Source: JAQVIJ01 sp041287365 (lineage in GTDB: Bacteria > Desulfobacterota > Dissulfuribacteria > Dissulfuribacterales > DYLC01). From it: 64,000 nucleotides of DNA. The position numbers and the translations under genes were made by a program. The notes beneath the pieces are model-generated. The model saw only the letters and a list, made by a program, of their open reading frames with translations, did not search any database and was not told where the DNA came from. Below are positions 43,544 through 53,483 of the stretch, one piece after another. The stretch spans positions 124,001 through 188,000 of the forward strand of contig JBEULL010000017.1 in assembly GCA_041287365.1 (NCBI GenBank). Direction: 5' to 3'. The stretch's first letter is position 1. The number at the start of each line of letters is the position of its first letter.

Positions 43544-46500
43544 ATGGTGCTTGAGTCCGATGCGTTGCGTCAGAATCTGCGTGAAACAGCCGTCAATTAT
43601 GTCTTGATAGATGCACGCTATGATAATCTGCTGGAGGCATTGCGGTCATATCAGGGGGTTTTCAAGGCAGCGGAACACCTTGTCTATGAATTACATCACC
43701 CTTTTGTGAACTGGGGGGTTTTTATAGATGAGTTGCGTTCGTTTTCCCTGAAGAATCTGCCTGTCATCAGCCGAACGCCTTATGCCGAGCAGGCCCTCAG
43801 CGTAATCCTCGAGCTTTTTCATGATACCGTTGTCAGGGCGCCCAAACAACACCAGAAGTTGCTGGTGCTTGATGGACTGCTGGCCTTTTACGAAAAACTC
43901 GTCTTCTCGCTGGAGTCTGTTCTATTGCATAAAATGATGCCGGCCCTGCGAGACAGCGTTTCCCGCTTGAGTGATCTGGAAGAACCGCTTTTGATGGGCA
44001 TAGCCCGCAGCCTGTATCCTCTATCCCGTATAACCGCTACCTTGCTGTCAAGGGCTGCGCCGAATGTTGACGATCAAGGTTTGTGGCAGGCATTGTTGCG
44101 TCTGCTTGTGCATGTGCAGGAGTTGTCACTGGGTTATTGGATTCAATTGGATGACCCCGTTGAATGGTTTGAACGTACCATAAAACAGTACGGCGTTTTT
44201 TTGCCGGATTCTTTGCTTGAAGAGGTCAATGTCCTGCTGCAACCCATTTCCAGAATGCGTATGCAGCAGGAGCTGGCAAAGGTGGCTGAAATACGTAAGC
44301 GTTGCCTCGCATGGTTGCCGCCGGAGGAAGGCGGCTCAGTGTCGCCGAACGGAATGCCGTCTGTAATCTCATGCCTTCAGGATATGCTTGCCGTTGTCTT
44401 TCATTTGGACATAGTCAAGGCATACAGGACAGTGGCCCAGTCTTTTGGCGAGCATTACTGTGCTCTTCAGGGTAAAGCAACTTCCATATACGAAGAAAAA
44501 AATCCTGAAATAGACCTGCATACACTTTTCCTCTTTCACATGGTGGAGATCGACGCCCTTTCCACTATTCATGAGGATGTGCTGCGAAACATCAACAAAA
44601 GGCTGCTGTGTCTGGTGCGTACGGCTCAAATAGAACAGCTGAACGACATATTGCCGCGCGCCTTTCGCTTGCTCAAGCAGCAGATCGGAAATTTTCCTCA
44701 AACAGCCCTGCAGTGCATCGATGCCTTGGGCGGTGAGATATCCAGGTTGAACAATGAGGCCCTACTTGAACTGTTTCTGGAGCAGGTGGTGGAGTTCGGT
44801 TTTCAAACCCCTGATATTCATGGAGTGGACGCCGAGTGGCACGTGCTTTCCAATCCAGCGCATCTTCAGAATATTCGTGTGTGGCTCAAGCTCATAAGAC
44901 AGAATCCTAAGGTTTTCAGCACGCTGCTCTCGGCCCTGATCGTAAATCTGTCGCTGGCAGGCACATGCATAAAGGATACAGATCTCTTTCAAAAGGAGGT
45001 CACACAGCTTTTGAATGCAGACATAGAGCCGGTCTATGCCCTGGTAAAACAGTTCACCAAGTTGTTGCCGGTTTATTTCAACGAGATAGGCGCTGAAGGC
45101 CTTTTGAGGGATGTCTCTACGGAGTTGGATGAATTGACTTTGCGTCAGGACAGACTCGTACATTTTCTGCGCAAACAGGCCCATGTGGAGAGCCACAATC
45201 TCATAGTGGATTTCATCGGGGCCATTTTGCATTTCTGGTATACAGGGGATAAATCCGTACTGAAACCATGGGTGCCGGATGTGGTGCTGGAAGGTGTGAC
45301 AGCGTCCGGTGAGTTTTTCGACGAGGTGCATACGATCATCACAAGACTGGCGGAGAGCTGTCCTTTGACAAAACCTCGAAGCGGCGTTGATGTGCTTGAG
45401 AGTCTCTGTGATCTCTCGGAGGAACGTGTATCCACATTGCTTGAGGGTATGACCGACGTATCGGAGAGGGAAAAAAAGCGAGTTTGGCTGCTTTTCAAGA
45501 TGTATCGCCTGGAGGTTTTGAAATATAGATTGGGTGTGCAGGAACTGGCAGGGCATTTGAAAGAGGCCAGGGACTGGGGGTTTAGCGGGCTGGACCGTGT
45601 TATAGAGATGCTCGATCAGAACAGGCAAAAGACCTCCAATGACTCCGGCGCATTCGGCACCGCTTCGATGGAACTGGAGGACCATTTGCAGGTACTTCTG
45701 GAGACGTTGGAATGGCTTCAGAAGATCATATTAAGTCGGCAGCAATTTGAGATTCATGAGGATATCTACTACAAAAGGCACATAGCCGTGGATATCCCGT
45801 CGATGTATGGAAAATATCATGAAAAAAAGTTCGATGCCCTGAGCCTGAGTTTTCGATTAGAGAATCTGGCCCAGATATACTTTGAGTCCATGATAGAGAG
45901 CCTGGAGCTGACATTTGTTACCAGGGCACTTTTTGTAAAGATTGTGAGATATCTTAAGCTGTGCTACAGGGCCGTGCGTCTGAACGGCGTGAGGTCCAGG
46001 GGTTTTGAGTCGCATTTGACTTTGCTGGAACAGTCCCTCGAGATAAGGCGATTCAGCTTTTCGCAATACCTGGACATTGTCAGGGGCCTGTCCGATGGAG
46101 TCAAGGAGATGATTCATGTGCATTACATCAGCCCTCATCAGGATAATCTCGCTCGTGTCTTGAAGCAATTGGGAAAGGATGGTCTGTCTGCAAAGTATCG
46201 TACCTCCTTAGGCCAGGAGACCGGTGAGTTGCTGCCGCGAGTGTCTGAGCGTTTTTACAGGGACCTCATAGCCACTACCTTCGGTATGCAGGTGTTGGAT
46301 CGTTTGGTCTCCAGGCTCTACCAGGTTATGGGTGAACAAAAAGAGAGATTGAGCCAGAGAGAGCTGGACCTGCTGTTGAGTTACGATATGGAGCGGGTTC
46401 TGTGTCCTATATACAATCCCAATTCTCAGACTAACAACCTGATCTATCTAGGGAACAAAGGGTTCAATCTCGTGAAACTGGCTGAAGAAGGGTTGGCTGT

Positions 46501-47926
46501 TCCGCCCGGAGTTATAGCGACCACCGAGCTTTTCCGCTGTTATTCGGTGTTTCAGGCATTTCCGAGGGTTTATGAGGACTTTCAGGCTCAGTTGCGTGCG
46601 GCCATAACGGATATGGAAAGACAGACCGGCAAACGATTCGGCGACAGCGCCAATCCGTTATTGTTGTCCGTGCGAAGCGGCGCTGCCATCTCCATGCCTG
46701 GCATGATGGCTACTATCATAAACGTGGGTATGAATCAGGGGATCACTGAGGGGCTTTCCTTATCTTCGCAGAACACATGGTTTGCATGGGATAATTACCG
46801 TCGTTTCCTGCAATCGTGGGGTATGGCCTTTGGCATGGAGCGTGAGATATTCACGGAGTTGATGGTGCGCCACAAAAAGCTGTATGGAGTCAGTAAAAAA
46901 AGGGAGTTTAGCGGGGATGCCATGCGGGAACTGGCGTTATTATACAGAGAGGCCGTGTTGTCTCATGGCATAGAGGTGGAAGACGATCCCTTCGAGCAGC
47001 TGTTGATATCCATTCGTCTGGTGCTTGGTTCCTGGGATTCCACCAAAGCGAAGGCTTATAGAAGCATCATGGAGATATCTGACTACTGGGGGACCGCTGT
47101 TATCATGCAGGCCATGGCATTCGGCAATATTTCGGAAAACTCAGGTACCGGTGTCGTGTTCACTGCGAATCCCGCCAAAAAATTGGACAGGGTCTCTTTA
47201 TGGGGGGATTTTACGCCTGGGAATCAGGGCGAAGACATAGTGAGCGGCCTGGTGCTGACATATCCCATTTCCAGAGAACAGAAGGCCGTCAGAGGCATAA
47301 ACGGCGAGGTGACTTTGGAAGAGACCTTTCCCGAGATATATGCGGAGCTCTCCGGCATTGCCAACAAGCTCATCTATGAAAAGAAGTGGAGTCCCCAGGA
47401 GATAGAATTTACCTTCGAGGGTCCGAACCGCGAGCAATTATATATCCTTCAGACTCGCAACATGGCCATCAAAAAACACGATATGGTCAATATATTCGTG
47501 CCAGGAAGATCATTGGATGCAAACTATCTGGCTCGAGGCATTGGAGTGAGCGGCGGCGCTTTGTCGGGGAAGGCGGTTTTCTGTATGAAGGACATAGAAA
47601 ATTTCAGGTTAGAGGAGCCCGATACCCCGTTGATTCTTATACGTTCGGATACAGTGCCAGAGGATATTCGTGAAATATCGTCGGCAAATGGTATTTTAAC
47701 CGCGAGAGGCGGACAGACATCTCATGCCTCCATCGTGGCCTTCAGGCTTGACAAGGTCTGCGTTGTGGGCTGCAAACAACTCAAGGTGTATGAGGACAAA
47801 GGGCTTGCAAAGATAAATGAATTGGATATACATACAGGAGATTACATCAGTATCGATGGCAGATTGGGCATGGTATATTGGGGCAAACATAAGGTGCAGC
47901 GTGAAAAGCGTATTATCTCTGTGTAA
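43544..47926 (+). CDS. Giant PEP/pyruvate-binding-domain phosphotransferase-like protein lacking the PEP barrel
   Basis: 1460 residues. About 1-930 is a helical region with no motif I recognise. Residues about 950-1330 match the ATP-grasp (PPDK/PEP synthase N-terminal) domain: LGNKGFNLVKLAEEGLAVPPG, LLSVRSGAAISMPGMMATIINVG, GTGVVFTANPAKK. A mobile phospho-His domain follows with GGQTSHASIVAFRL (H1394). The protein ends soon after (GDYISIDGRLGMVYWG), so the C-terminal barrel that binds PEP or pyruvate in PPDK and PEP synthase is absent. It may transfer phosphate to some other acceptor bound by the N-terminal region, as rifampin phosphotransferase and glucan dikinases do, or act as regulator. 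Single-gene unit ahead of the glycolytic operon. Confidence 0.82.
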   Translation: MVLESDALRQNLRETAVNYVLIDARYDNLLEALRSYQGVFKAAEHLVYELHHPFVNWGVFIDELRSFSLKNLPVISRTPYAEQALSVILELFHDTVVRAPKQHQKLLVLDGLLAFYEKLVFSLESVLLHKMMPALRDSVSRLSDLEEPLLMGIARSLYPLSRITATLLSRAAPNVDDQGLWQALLRLLVHVQELSLGYWIQLDDPVEWFERTIKQYGVFLPDSLLEEVNVLLQPISRMRMQQELAKVAEIRKRCLAWLPPEEGGSVSPNGMPSVISCLQDMLAVVFHLDIVKAYRTVAQSFGEHYCALQGKATSIYEEKNPEIDLHTLFLFHMVEIDALSTIHEDVLRNINKRLLCLVRTAQIEQLNDILPRAFRLLKQQIGNFPQTALQCIDALGGEISRLNNEALLELFLEQVVEFGFQTPDIHGVDAEWHVLSNPAHLQNIRVWLKLIRQNPKVFSTLLSALIVNLSLAGTCIKDTDLFQKEVTQLLNADIEPVYALVKQFTKLLPVYFNEIGAEGLLRDVSTELDELTLRQDRLVHFLRKQAHVESHNLIVDFIGAILHFWYTGDKSVLKPWVPDVVLEGVTASGEFFDEVHTIITRLAESCPLTKPRSGVDVLESLCDLSEERVSTLLEGMTDVSEREKKRVWLLFKMYRLEVLKYRLGVQELAGHLKEARDWGFSGLDRVIEMLDQNRQKTSNDSGAFGTASMELEDHLQVLLETLEWLQKIILSRQQFEIHEDIYYKRHIAVDIPSMYGKYHEKKFDALSLSFRLENLAQIYFESMIESLELTFVTRALFVKIVRYLKLCYRAVRLNGVRSRGFESHLTLLEQSLEIRRFSFSQYLDIVRGLSDGVKEMIHVHYISPHQDNLARVLKQLGKDGLSAKYRTSLGQETGELLPRVSERFYRDLIATTFGMQVLDRLVSRLYQVMGEQKERLSQRELDLLLSYDMERVLCPIYNPNSQTNNLIYLGNKGFNLVKLAEEGLAVPPGVIATTELFRCYSVFQAFPRVYEDFQAQLRAAITDMERQTGKRFGDSANPLLLSVRSGAAISMPGMMATIINVGMNQGITEGLSLSSQNTWFAWDNYRRFLQSWGMAFGMEREIFTELMVRHKKLYGVSKKREFSGDAMRELALLYREAVLSHGIEVEDDPFEQLLISIRLVLGSWDSTKAKAYRSIMEISDYWGTAVIMQAMAFGNISENSGTGVVFTANPAKKLDRVSLWGDFTPGNQGEDIVSGLVLTYPISREQKAVRGINGEVTLEETFPEIYAELSGIANKLIYEKKWSPQEIEFTFEGPNREQLYILQTRNMAIKKHDMVNIFVPGRSLDANYLARGIGVSGGALSGKAVFCMKDIENFRLEEPDTPLILIRSDTVPEDIREISSANGILTARGGQTSHASIVAFRLDKVCVVGCKQLKVYEDKGLAKINELDIHTGDYISIDGRLGMVYWGKHKVQREKRIISV

Positions 47927-48021
47927 TAGCGTTGCCTTGCGGCCAGCCGGCCTGTGTTTTTGAATGAAATGGAATTTTTGATGGTCAACAAAATAACCTA
48001 CGTAAATCAGGAGGATTGTCA

Positions 48022-49281
48022 ATGATAGAAGTCGGCAACACCCCAAGACCCATGAAATTGGGTATCAACGGCCTTGGTAGAATCGGAAAATTGAGTCTGT
48101 GGCACCATGTGGCTGGCCGTAATTTTTCAGAAATCGTTGTCAACATAGGCAGGCAGGCCGGTAAGTCCCTGGCCGATATCGCCGCATATATTGAACGGGA
48201 TAGCAGCTATGGCAGATTGTCCACATATCTGCACGGATATAAAGGCGGAGTTACTATTGAGAACCTGAACGATGCCGCAGGCTCCATGACTGTAAACGGA
48301 ATTCCAGTGACTATTCTGAGAGACAAGAGAAACCCCAGGGAGATTCAATGGGCTGAACATGACGTGCGTTTTGTGCTGGACTCCACCGGAGTTTTCAATG
48401 ACCCCACGCTGCCGGCCGACAGTCCCAAGGGCTCGCTGCGCGGCCACCTGGAGGCAGGGGCGTCCAAGGTGCTGCTTTCAGCGCCCTTCAAGATCAAGGA
48501 CAAGTCCGCATCCATGCCAGAGGATGCAGTTACCACGGTCATGGGTATCAACGAAGACGACTACATCCCCGGCAAGCACAGCCTCATCTCGGCGGCATCA
48601 TGCACTACCACCTGTCTGGCATATATGGTCAAGCCCTTGCTCGATTATTTCGGAGTATCCAGAATCCTGACGGCCTCCATGGTTACAGTACATGCCTCCA
48701 CGGGCAGTCAGGTGGTATTGGACCGTCTGCCGGATGCCGGTGCCAAGGATCTGCGTAAGAATCGTAGTGTATTCAATAACATAATCCTTACCACCACAGG
48801 TGCTGCCAAGGCATTGTCCCTGGTGTTGCCCGAGATGAAGCAGATCGGCTTCATAGCCGAATCCGTGCGCATACCCACATCCACCGGCTCCATCGTCATA
48901 CTTGTTTTGACCATTCATGACACCAGTCTCGAAACGCCCATCAAACGGGAGCTCATAAACGGCATCTATAAGGATGCTGCGGAAGGGGCCATGAAGGGGC
49001 ATCTGATCTTTACGGAGGAACAGAATGTCTCCTCGGATATTATCGGTTATCCGAGGGCTGCAGCCATTATCGAAGGCACAGAGACACATACTCGAACAGG
49101 GGTCATCAATGTGGATCCATCCCTGATCTGCTCCGGCCCTGAAGGCGCCAAGATTACTTGCGCCCCGCTTCAGATACCTGTCACTCAGGTCGTGATATAT
49201 GGCTGGTATGACAACGAATTGGGCAGTTATACCAATATGTTGGGCGAACGGGCCGTGACCATAGCGGATTCGATGCTGTAG
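48022..49281 (+). CDS. gap: Glyceraldehyde-3-phosphate dehydrogenase, long form
   Basis: Oxidises GAP to 1,3-bisphosphoglycerate. ATG 48022 sits 7 bases after AGGAGG. 419 residues, some 85 longer than the classic enzyme. GINGLGRIGK opens the Rossmann fold. The catalytic C194 is in SAASCTTTC, and the C-terminus has GWYDNELGSYTNM. Oddity: where NAD-specific enzymes have an Asp after the second strand, this one has VVNIGRQAGKS, with no acidic residue. This could allow NADP or mark another branch. Extra length lies in loops around residues 100-160. First gene of gap-pgk-tpiA-secG. Confidence 0.93.
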   Translation: MIEVGNTPRPMKLGINGLGRIGKLSLWHHVAGRNFSEIVVNIGRQAGKSLADIAAYIERDSSYGRLSTYLHGYKGGVTIENLNDAAGSMTVNGIPVTILRDKRNPREIQWAEHDVRFVLDSTGVFNDPTLPADSPKGSLRGHLEAGASKVLLSAPFKIKDKSASMPEDAVTTVMGINEDDYIPGKHSLISAASCTTTCLAYMVKPLLDYFGVSRILTASMVTVHASTGSQVVLDRLPDAGAKDLRKNRSVFNNIILTTTGAAKALSLVLPEMKQIGFIAESVRIPTSTGSIVILVLTIHDTSLETPIKRELINGIYKDAAEGAMKGHLIFTEEQNVSSDIIGYPRAAAIIEGTETHTRTGVINVDPSLICSGPEGAKITCAPLQIPVTQVVIYGWYDNELGSYTNMLGERAVTIADSML

Positions 49282-49316
49282 TGGGTTGCATATGGATGCT
49301 CTCAGGAGGTTATGAA

Positions 49317-50504
49317 ATGATCAGGTATATCAATGAGCTCGAACTGGCGGGTAAAAAGGTCCTGATGCGCGTGGATTTCAATGTGCCTCTGAACGAGGCA
49401 TTGGAGATCACGGACGATCACCGTATTCGAGCGGCCTTGCCCAGTGTGCGTTATGCCCTTGAAAAAGGTGCGAGACTCATTCTCTGCTCTCATATGGGCA
49501 AGCCCAAGGGACAGCGCGTGGAGAAATTAAGTCTTAAGCCGGTGGCCTTGCGTTTGAGTGAGCTGCTGGGTATGCGAGTGCCGTTACTCTCGGACTGCAT
49601 CGGTCCTGAGGTAGAGGCGGCAGTGGAGGCATTGCAGCCAGGTCAGGCGGTTCTACTGGAAAACCTGCGTTTTTATAACGGCGAGACCAAGGACGATGCG
49701 GAATTCGCCAAGGCCCTGGCAAGTCTGGCAGAGGTGTATGTCAACGATGCCTTTGCTGTTTCTCACAGGGCACATGCCTCTGTGCATGGAGTTGTCAGGT
49801 TTTTTAAGACCTATGCGGCCGGTTTTTTGCTGAAGAACGAGTTGGCCTACTTTGAGCGGGCATTGAAGGCCCCTGAAAGGCCTCTGGTGGCCATTCTCGG
49901 TGGTTCGAAGGTCTCCACCAAGCTGGGTGCCATTCAGAACATTTTGCCCAAGGTCAACAAGATCATCATAGGTGGTGCCATGGCCAACACCTTCTGGGCA
50001 GCTCAAGGTATCTCCATGGGTAACTCATTGGTCGAGTCCGATCTATTCGAGACCGCCAAGTACTTGGTATCTGAGGCAAGGAGCCTTGGAGTGAAATTCT
50101 ATCTGCCGGTGGATGTGGTGATAGCCCAGGAACTCAAGGCGGATGTATTCACCAGGGTCGTTCCTGTGCAGGAGGTGCCTGATGGTTGGATGGCCCTGGA
50201 CATAGGCCCTGCAAGTATAAAGCTCTTTTGCGAGGCCCTGGAGAATGCCAAAACTATTGTCTGGAACGGCCCTGTGGGCGCCTTCGAAATACCTGTGTTC
50301 AGCGCCGGCACCATGGCCCTGGCCCATGCAGTGGGGGCCTCCAGCGCCTTGACCATAGTAGGTGGAGGCGATACGGACGCGGCTGTGGCACAGGCCGGTG
50401 AGACCAAAAATATTTCCTATATCTCAACGGGCGGCGGGGCATTCCTGGATTTGTTGGAAGGTAAGGAACTGCCTGGCATTAGGGCGCTCGGAGAGGGTGT
50501 TTGA
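49317..50504 (+). CDS. pgk: Phosphoglycerate kinase
   Basis: Makes ATP from 1,3-bisphosphoglycerate. ATG 49317 follows AGGAGG with normal spacing; an ATG at 49312 is out of frame. 395 residues. The N-domain has VLMRVDFNVPL, DHRIRAALP and LCSHMGKPKG. The C-domain has AILGGSKVSTKLG, WNGPVGAFE and the nucleotide loop VVGGGDTDAA (here IVGGGDTDAAVAQAG). It lies 35 bases after gap and 23 bases before tpiA in one operon. Confidence 0.97.
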   Translation: MIRYINELELAGKKVLMRVDFNVPLNEALEITDDHRIRAALPSVRYALEKGARLILCSHMGKPKGQRVEKLSLKPVALRLSELLGMRVPLLSDCIGPEVEAAVEALQPGQAVLLENLRFYNGETKDDAEFAKALASLAEVYVNDAFAVSHRAHASVHGVVRFFKTYAAGFLLKNELAYFERALKAPERPLVAILGGSKVSTKLGAIQNILPKVNKIIIGGAMANTFWAAQGISMGNSLVESDLFETAKYLVSEARSLGVKFYLPVDVVIAQELKADVFTRVVPVQEVPDGWMALDIGPASIKLFCEALENAKTIVWNGPVGAFEIPVFSAGTMALAHAVGASSALTIVGGGDTDAAVAQAGETKNISYISTGGGAFLDLLEGKELPGIRALGEGV

Positions 50505-50527
50505 TTCTTTTGGATAGGAGAAATTGC

Positions 50528-51301
50528 ATGCTTCGAAAAAGACAGCCTGTTTTTGCCGCCAACTGGAAGATGCACAAGACTGTTCAAGAGACACGGGCGT
50601 TTTTTGCCTCTTTTCTCGATGTATTGAACACATATACAGACAGAAAAACCATCATCGCACCGCCGTTTACCGCCATCGCAGCGGCTCGAGAGGAAATCGA
50701 CGCCTTCAAGCGGCAGGATGTCTCCATCGCCGCTCAGAATGTATTTTTTGAGAAGAAAGGTGCCTATACGGGTGAGGTGTCTGTTCCGATGTTACAGGAA
50801 CTGGGTGTTGAGTTTGTCATTCTTGGTCATTCGGAACGCAGACATGTCTTCGGTGAGACGGATATGGAGGTGGCATTTAAGGTAAAGGCTGTGCTTGCAG
50901 CAGGATTGTCTCCTATTCTATGTGTAGGGGAACGCCTGAATGAGCGGGAGGCGGAAAAGACAAATATGGTGATAGCCATTCAACTGGCAGCAGCCCTGGC
51001 CGCTCTGTCGGAAAATGCGTTAAATGGTCTGATCATTGCATATGAACCGGTATGGGCCATTGGAACCGGCAAGGTCGCTTCTTTGGAACAGATAGCCGAG
51101 GTGCATGCCTTTATTCGTGCCTGGCTGGCAGATCACTTCAATTCAGCCCTTGCAGAAAATATAAGGATATTGTATGGTGGCTCGGTTAAATCGAACAATG
51201 CCGCTCAAATAATGGGCATTGCTGACGTGGATGGTCTATTGGTGGGAGGGGCATCCCTTGATGCCGCTGAGTTTGTAAAAATCGTTTCCTGTGAGATATA
51301 A
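50528..51301 (+). CDS. tpiA: Triosephosphate isomerase
   Basis: Interconverts DHAP and GAP. ATG 50528 behind TAGGAG. 257 residues of a TIM barrel: FAANWKMHKT (K and N of the active site), ILGHSERRHVFGE (catalytic His), AYEPVWAIGTGKVAS (catalytic Glu), ILYGGSVKSNNA and GLLVGGASLDA (phosphate loop). Its TAA stop overlaps the secG ATG by one base (TAATG). Confidence 0.97.
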   Translation: MLRKRQPVFAANWKMHKTVQETRAFFASFLDVLNTYTDRKTIIAPPFTAIAAAREEIDAFKRQDVSIAAQNVFFEKKGAYTGEVSVPMLQELGVEFVILGHSERRHVFGETDMEVAFKVKAVLAAGLSPILCVGERLNEREAEKTNMVIAIQLAAALAALSENALNGLIIAYEPVWAIGTGKVASLEQIAEVHAFIRAWLADHFNSALAENIRILYGGSVKSNNAAQIMGIADVDGLLVGGASLDAAEFVKIVSCEI

Positions 51302-51807
51302 TGTACACGTTACTCGTTACGATTCATATAATCATCTGTATTTTTTTGGTCTGTATCGTGCTTCTGCAAAAGGGTAAGGGTGCTGAGATTGGAGCCGTAT
51401 TCGGGTCAAGTGAGGCCCTTTTCGGTGCGGCAGGGCCAGCTACTTTTTTGAATAAGATGACTACCGTTACAGCGGTATTGTTTATGCTCACATCGCTGGG
51501 TCTTACCTATATGTCGGCCAAGATGAGCAATAAATCCGTTATGGACAGTGTGCAGGTTCAAGAGAGTGCGAAGCCTGCCGTGCCTTCTGTACCTGTTGAG
51601 ACAGTGCCTGCTTCAGCGGGCAATGCAAATAACCCTGCTACGCAAGGTAATCCCACAGGAAACCCAACGGATGTCGGCAAGCAGGCATCTCCTGTGGAAA
51701 ATCCCAACAAACACTTATCGGTATCCATCGACAAAGTGGATAATAAGGATAGCGGTGGTAATTCAAGGCCTGATGCGAAGGCAGCACCTGCTGCAAAGCA
51801 GAAATAA
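51301..51807 (+). CDS. secG: Protein translocase subunit SecG with long C-terminal tail
   Basis: SecG assists the SecYEG translocon. Two membrane spans (about 3-22 and 54-74) with the loop LLQKGKGAEIGAVFGSSEALFGAAGPATFLNK cut at its usual places (QKGKGAEIGA, FGAAG). 168 residues against a typical 75-110: the last 90 or so are a Pro/Ala/Asn/Ser-rich tail (GNPTGNPTDVGKQASPVENP) of low complexity. It is translationally coupled to tpiA, a linkage common in many bacteria, and followed by tRNA-Leu. Confidence 0.93.
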   Translation: MYTLLVTIHIIICIFLVCIVLLQKGKGAEIGAVFGSSEALFGAAGPATFLNKMTTVTAVLFMLTSLGLTYMSAKMSNKSVMDSVQVQESAKPAVPSVPVETVPASAGNANNPATQGNPTGNPTDVGKQASPVENPNKHLSVSIDKVDNKDSGGNSRPDAKAAPAAKQK

Positions 51808-51820
51808 ATTTTATTTTTTT

Positions 51821-51905
51821 GCCGAAGTGGTGGAACTGGTAGACACACCATCTTGAGGGGGTGGCGGGGTAACCTGTGGGGGTTCGAGTCCCCCCTTCGG
51901 CACCA
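51821..51905 (+). tRNA. tRNA-Leu (GAG)
   Basis: Class II tRNA with acceptor GCCGAAG / CTTCGGC and a long variable arm. Anticodon stem CCATC/GGTGG around loop TTGAGGG gives GAG. T arm GGTTCGAGTCC. CCA is encoded. It lies 13 bases after the secG stop. Confidence 0.95.
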
Positions 51906-51914
51906 TGTTTTGTT

Positions 51915-51951
51915 AAACAGAAAAGGCGCTCATAGAGCGCTTTTTCTGTTT
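51915..51951 (+). terminator. Intrinsic terminator after tRNA-Leu
   Basis: AAACAGAAAA and GCGCTC pair with GAGCGC and TTTTTCTGTTT; the descending arm contains a T-run. It ends the gap-pgk-tpiA-secG-tRNA-Leu unit. Confidence 0.8.
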
Positions 51952-52097
51952 ATGTTTATTTCGAAACAGCCATTATACCGTGAGACCTTGGCACTGCTTT
52001 TGCAAAACTTCTGTTCAGAGATTGTTCATGGTTTCTGATCTTTCGGATTTCTGTGAGAGTATCTTTGCAGACTTTGGAAGCTGACAGGAGAACGGTT

Positions 52098-53450
52098 ATG
52101 AGACGGTTGGTTGCGTTGCTTTCATTATTTTGTCTCGTCGTTGTGTGGCATGGCCATTGTTCGGCTGGCAATAAGATATATCTGACCACGGAGAAGCTGG
52201 TCTATGCCTTTCCACTCAAGGAAGATGTGCAGGTGATGGGTTATCTACGGGAGGTGGCCGCCGGCACTCCTGTGGATATTGCCGTAAGCCTTATGCTGCC
52301 GGACAATACCGTCGTATATTTGACGCCTGCCTTGGAGTTTCACTCTGCCTATACATATGTCTTAAATAAATTTCCCTTTGTAGCCGTGCCTACCGCCAAA
52401 CTTTTCCGCATAAACGGCGCCATGGTCTTTAAGCTGGGGGCCGTCAATCCCAAGACCGGAGTGGCTTCGGAAAGTAAAATAGTAGATATGCCCGCAGGGA
52501 GATATGTGTTGAAGTCCACCATTTCAGGCGCTGGTGTCAGTGACTCCAGCGAGGATGCCTTCTGGATAGTTGGGGCTGATCTATTGCCATCCATTGCCGA
52601 GACGCCACGACCCATAATAGACGGGCTTACGCCGCCCTATGCCGATGTAGGCCAGGAAGTCACCATAACAGGCCGAAATCTCAGGGGGAAACCTGGTCTG
52701 GTGGATACTGGTCTGATCGATAACTTTCAGATAAATGTGAGATTGGCAGGTAAAGAAGTACCTGTGGTGGCCATGGACGAACAGGGAAACTGGCTGAGGA
52801 TTCAAATACCGCAGGATGCTGTTTCAGGCGACCTTGTGGTCTCTCTCACACTCCCGTACTGGGATGAATCTGCAGGCCAGGGACATCTCGCCATACCACG
52901 TGTGGCAGTTTGGAGCTCCAATGCCTTTCCATTTTTTCTACCTCCCAAAGGCATAAGAATTGACCCGTCTTCAGCAATGCCAGGCGAGAGTGTGACAATA
53001 ACCGGCTTGAATTTCAATGAAAATCCTTTGGCGAACCAGGTTTATTTCAACGAGGTTCCGGGTACTGTGACTGCGGCCACGGCCACATCCCTGACGGTGA
53101 CAGTGCCTGCTGTTGCAAGCCCTTATGCCTGGGTGCAGGTGGTGAGCAACGGCATTCGAGGAAACGGCCTTTCCATGTCCCTGCGGCATCCAGAGATATT
53201 CAGCTATTACCCCCGCAAACTGATGCCTGGCCAGGGGTTGACCATATTTGGCGCCAATTTTTCCACCACACTTGAAGAAAACAAGGTTTTTCTGGGGTCT
53301 CAATCCCTGAAGGTAATTTCTGCCACATCTACGGAACTTCAGGCGGAAACAAATGCCGGTTTGATGCCTGGCCGATGGCCTTTGATGGTGCAGGTCAAAA
53401 ACGCCATGAGCACGGGAAATGCCGAAGTGGTCGTGCTGCCGGTCTGGTAG
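52098..53450 (+). CDS. Secreted IPT/TIG-repeat protein (three repeats)
   Basis: 450 residues from ATG 52098 behind ACAGGAG. The signal peptide is residues 1-24 (ending HCSA-G). A unique N-terminal domain (about 25-190; NKIYLTTEKLVYAFPLKEDV) is followed by three Ig-like IPT/TIG repeats recognised by openings such as IDGLTPPYADVGQEVTITG, IDPSSAMPGESVTITG and YYPRKLMPGQGLTIFG. The N-terminal domain is related to that of the next gene, so the two are paralogues. Periplasmic or surface location; possible binding or adhesion role, not shown. It probably forms an operon with the gene downstream (33-base gap). Confidence 0.85.
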   Translation: MRRLVALLSLFCLVVVWHGHCSAGNKIYLTTEKLVYAFPLKEDVQVMGYLREVAAGTPVDIAVSLMLPDNTVVYLTPALEFHSAYTYVLNKFPFVAVPTAKLFRINGAMVFKLGAVNPKTGVASESKIVDMPAGRYVLKSTISGAGVSDSSEDAFWIVGADLLPSIAETPRPIIDGLTPPYADVGQEVTITGRNLRGKPGLVDTGLIDNFQINVRLAGKEVPVVAMDEQGNWLRIQIPQDAVSGDLVVSLTLPYWDESAGQGHLAIPRVAVWSSNAFPFFLPPKGIRIDPSSAMPGESVTITGLNFNENPLANQVYFNEVPGTVTAATATSLTVTVPAVASPYAWVQVVSNGIRGNGLSMSLRHPEIFSYYPRKLMPGQGLTIFGANFSTTLEENKVFLGSQSLKVISATSTELQAETNAGLMPGRWPLMVQVKNAMSTGNAEVVVLPVW

Positions 53451-53483
53451 TCTTGAGATAATGATGTGTTGCCAGGAGGAGTT

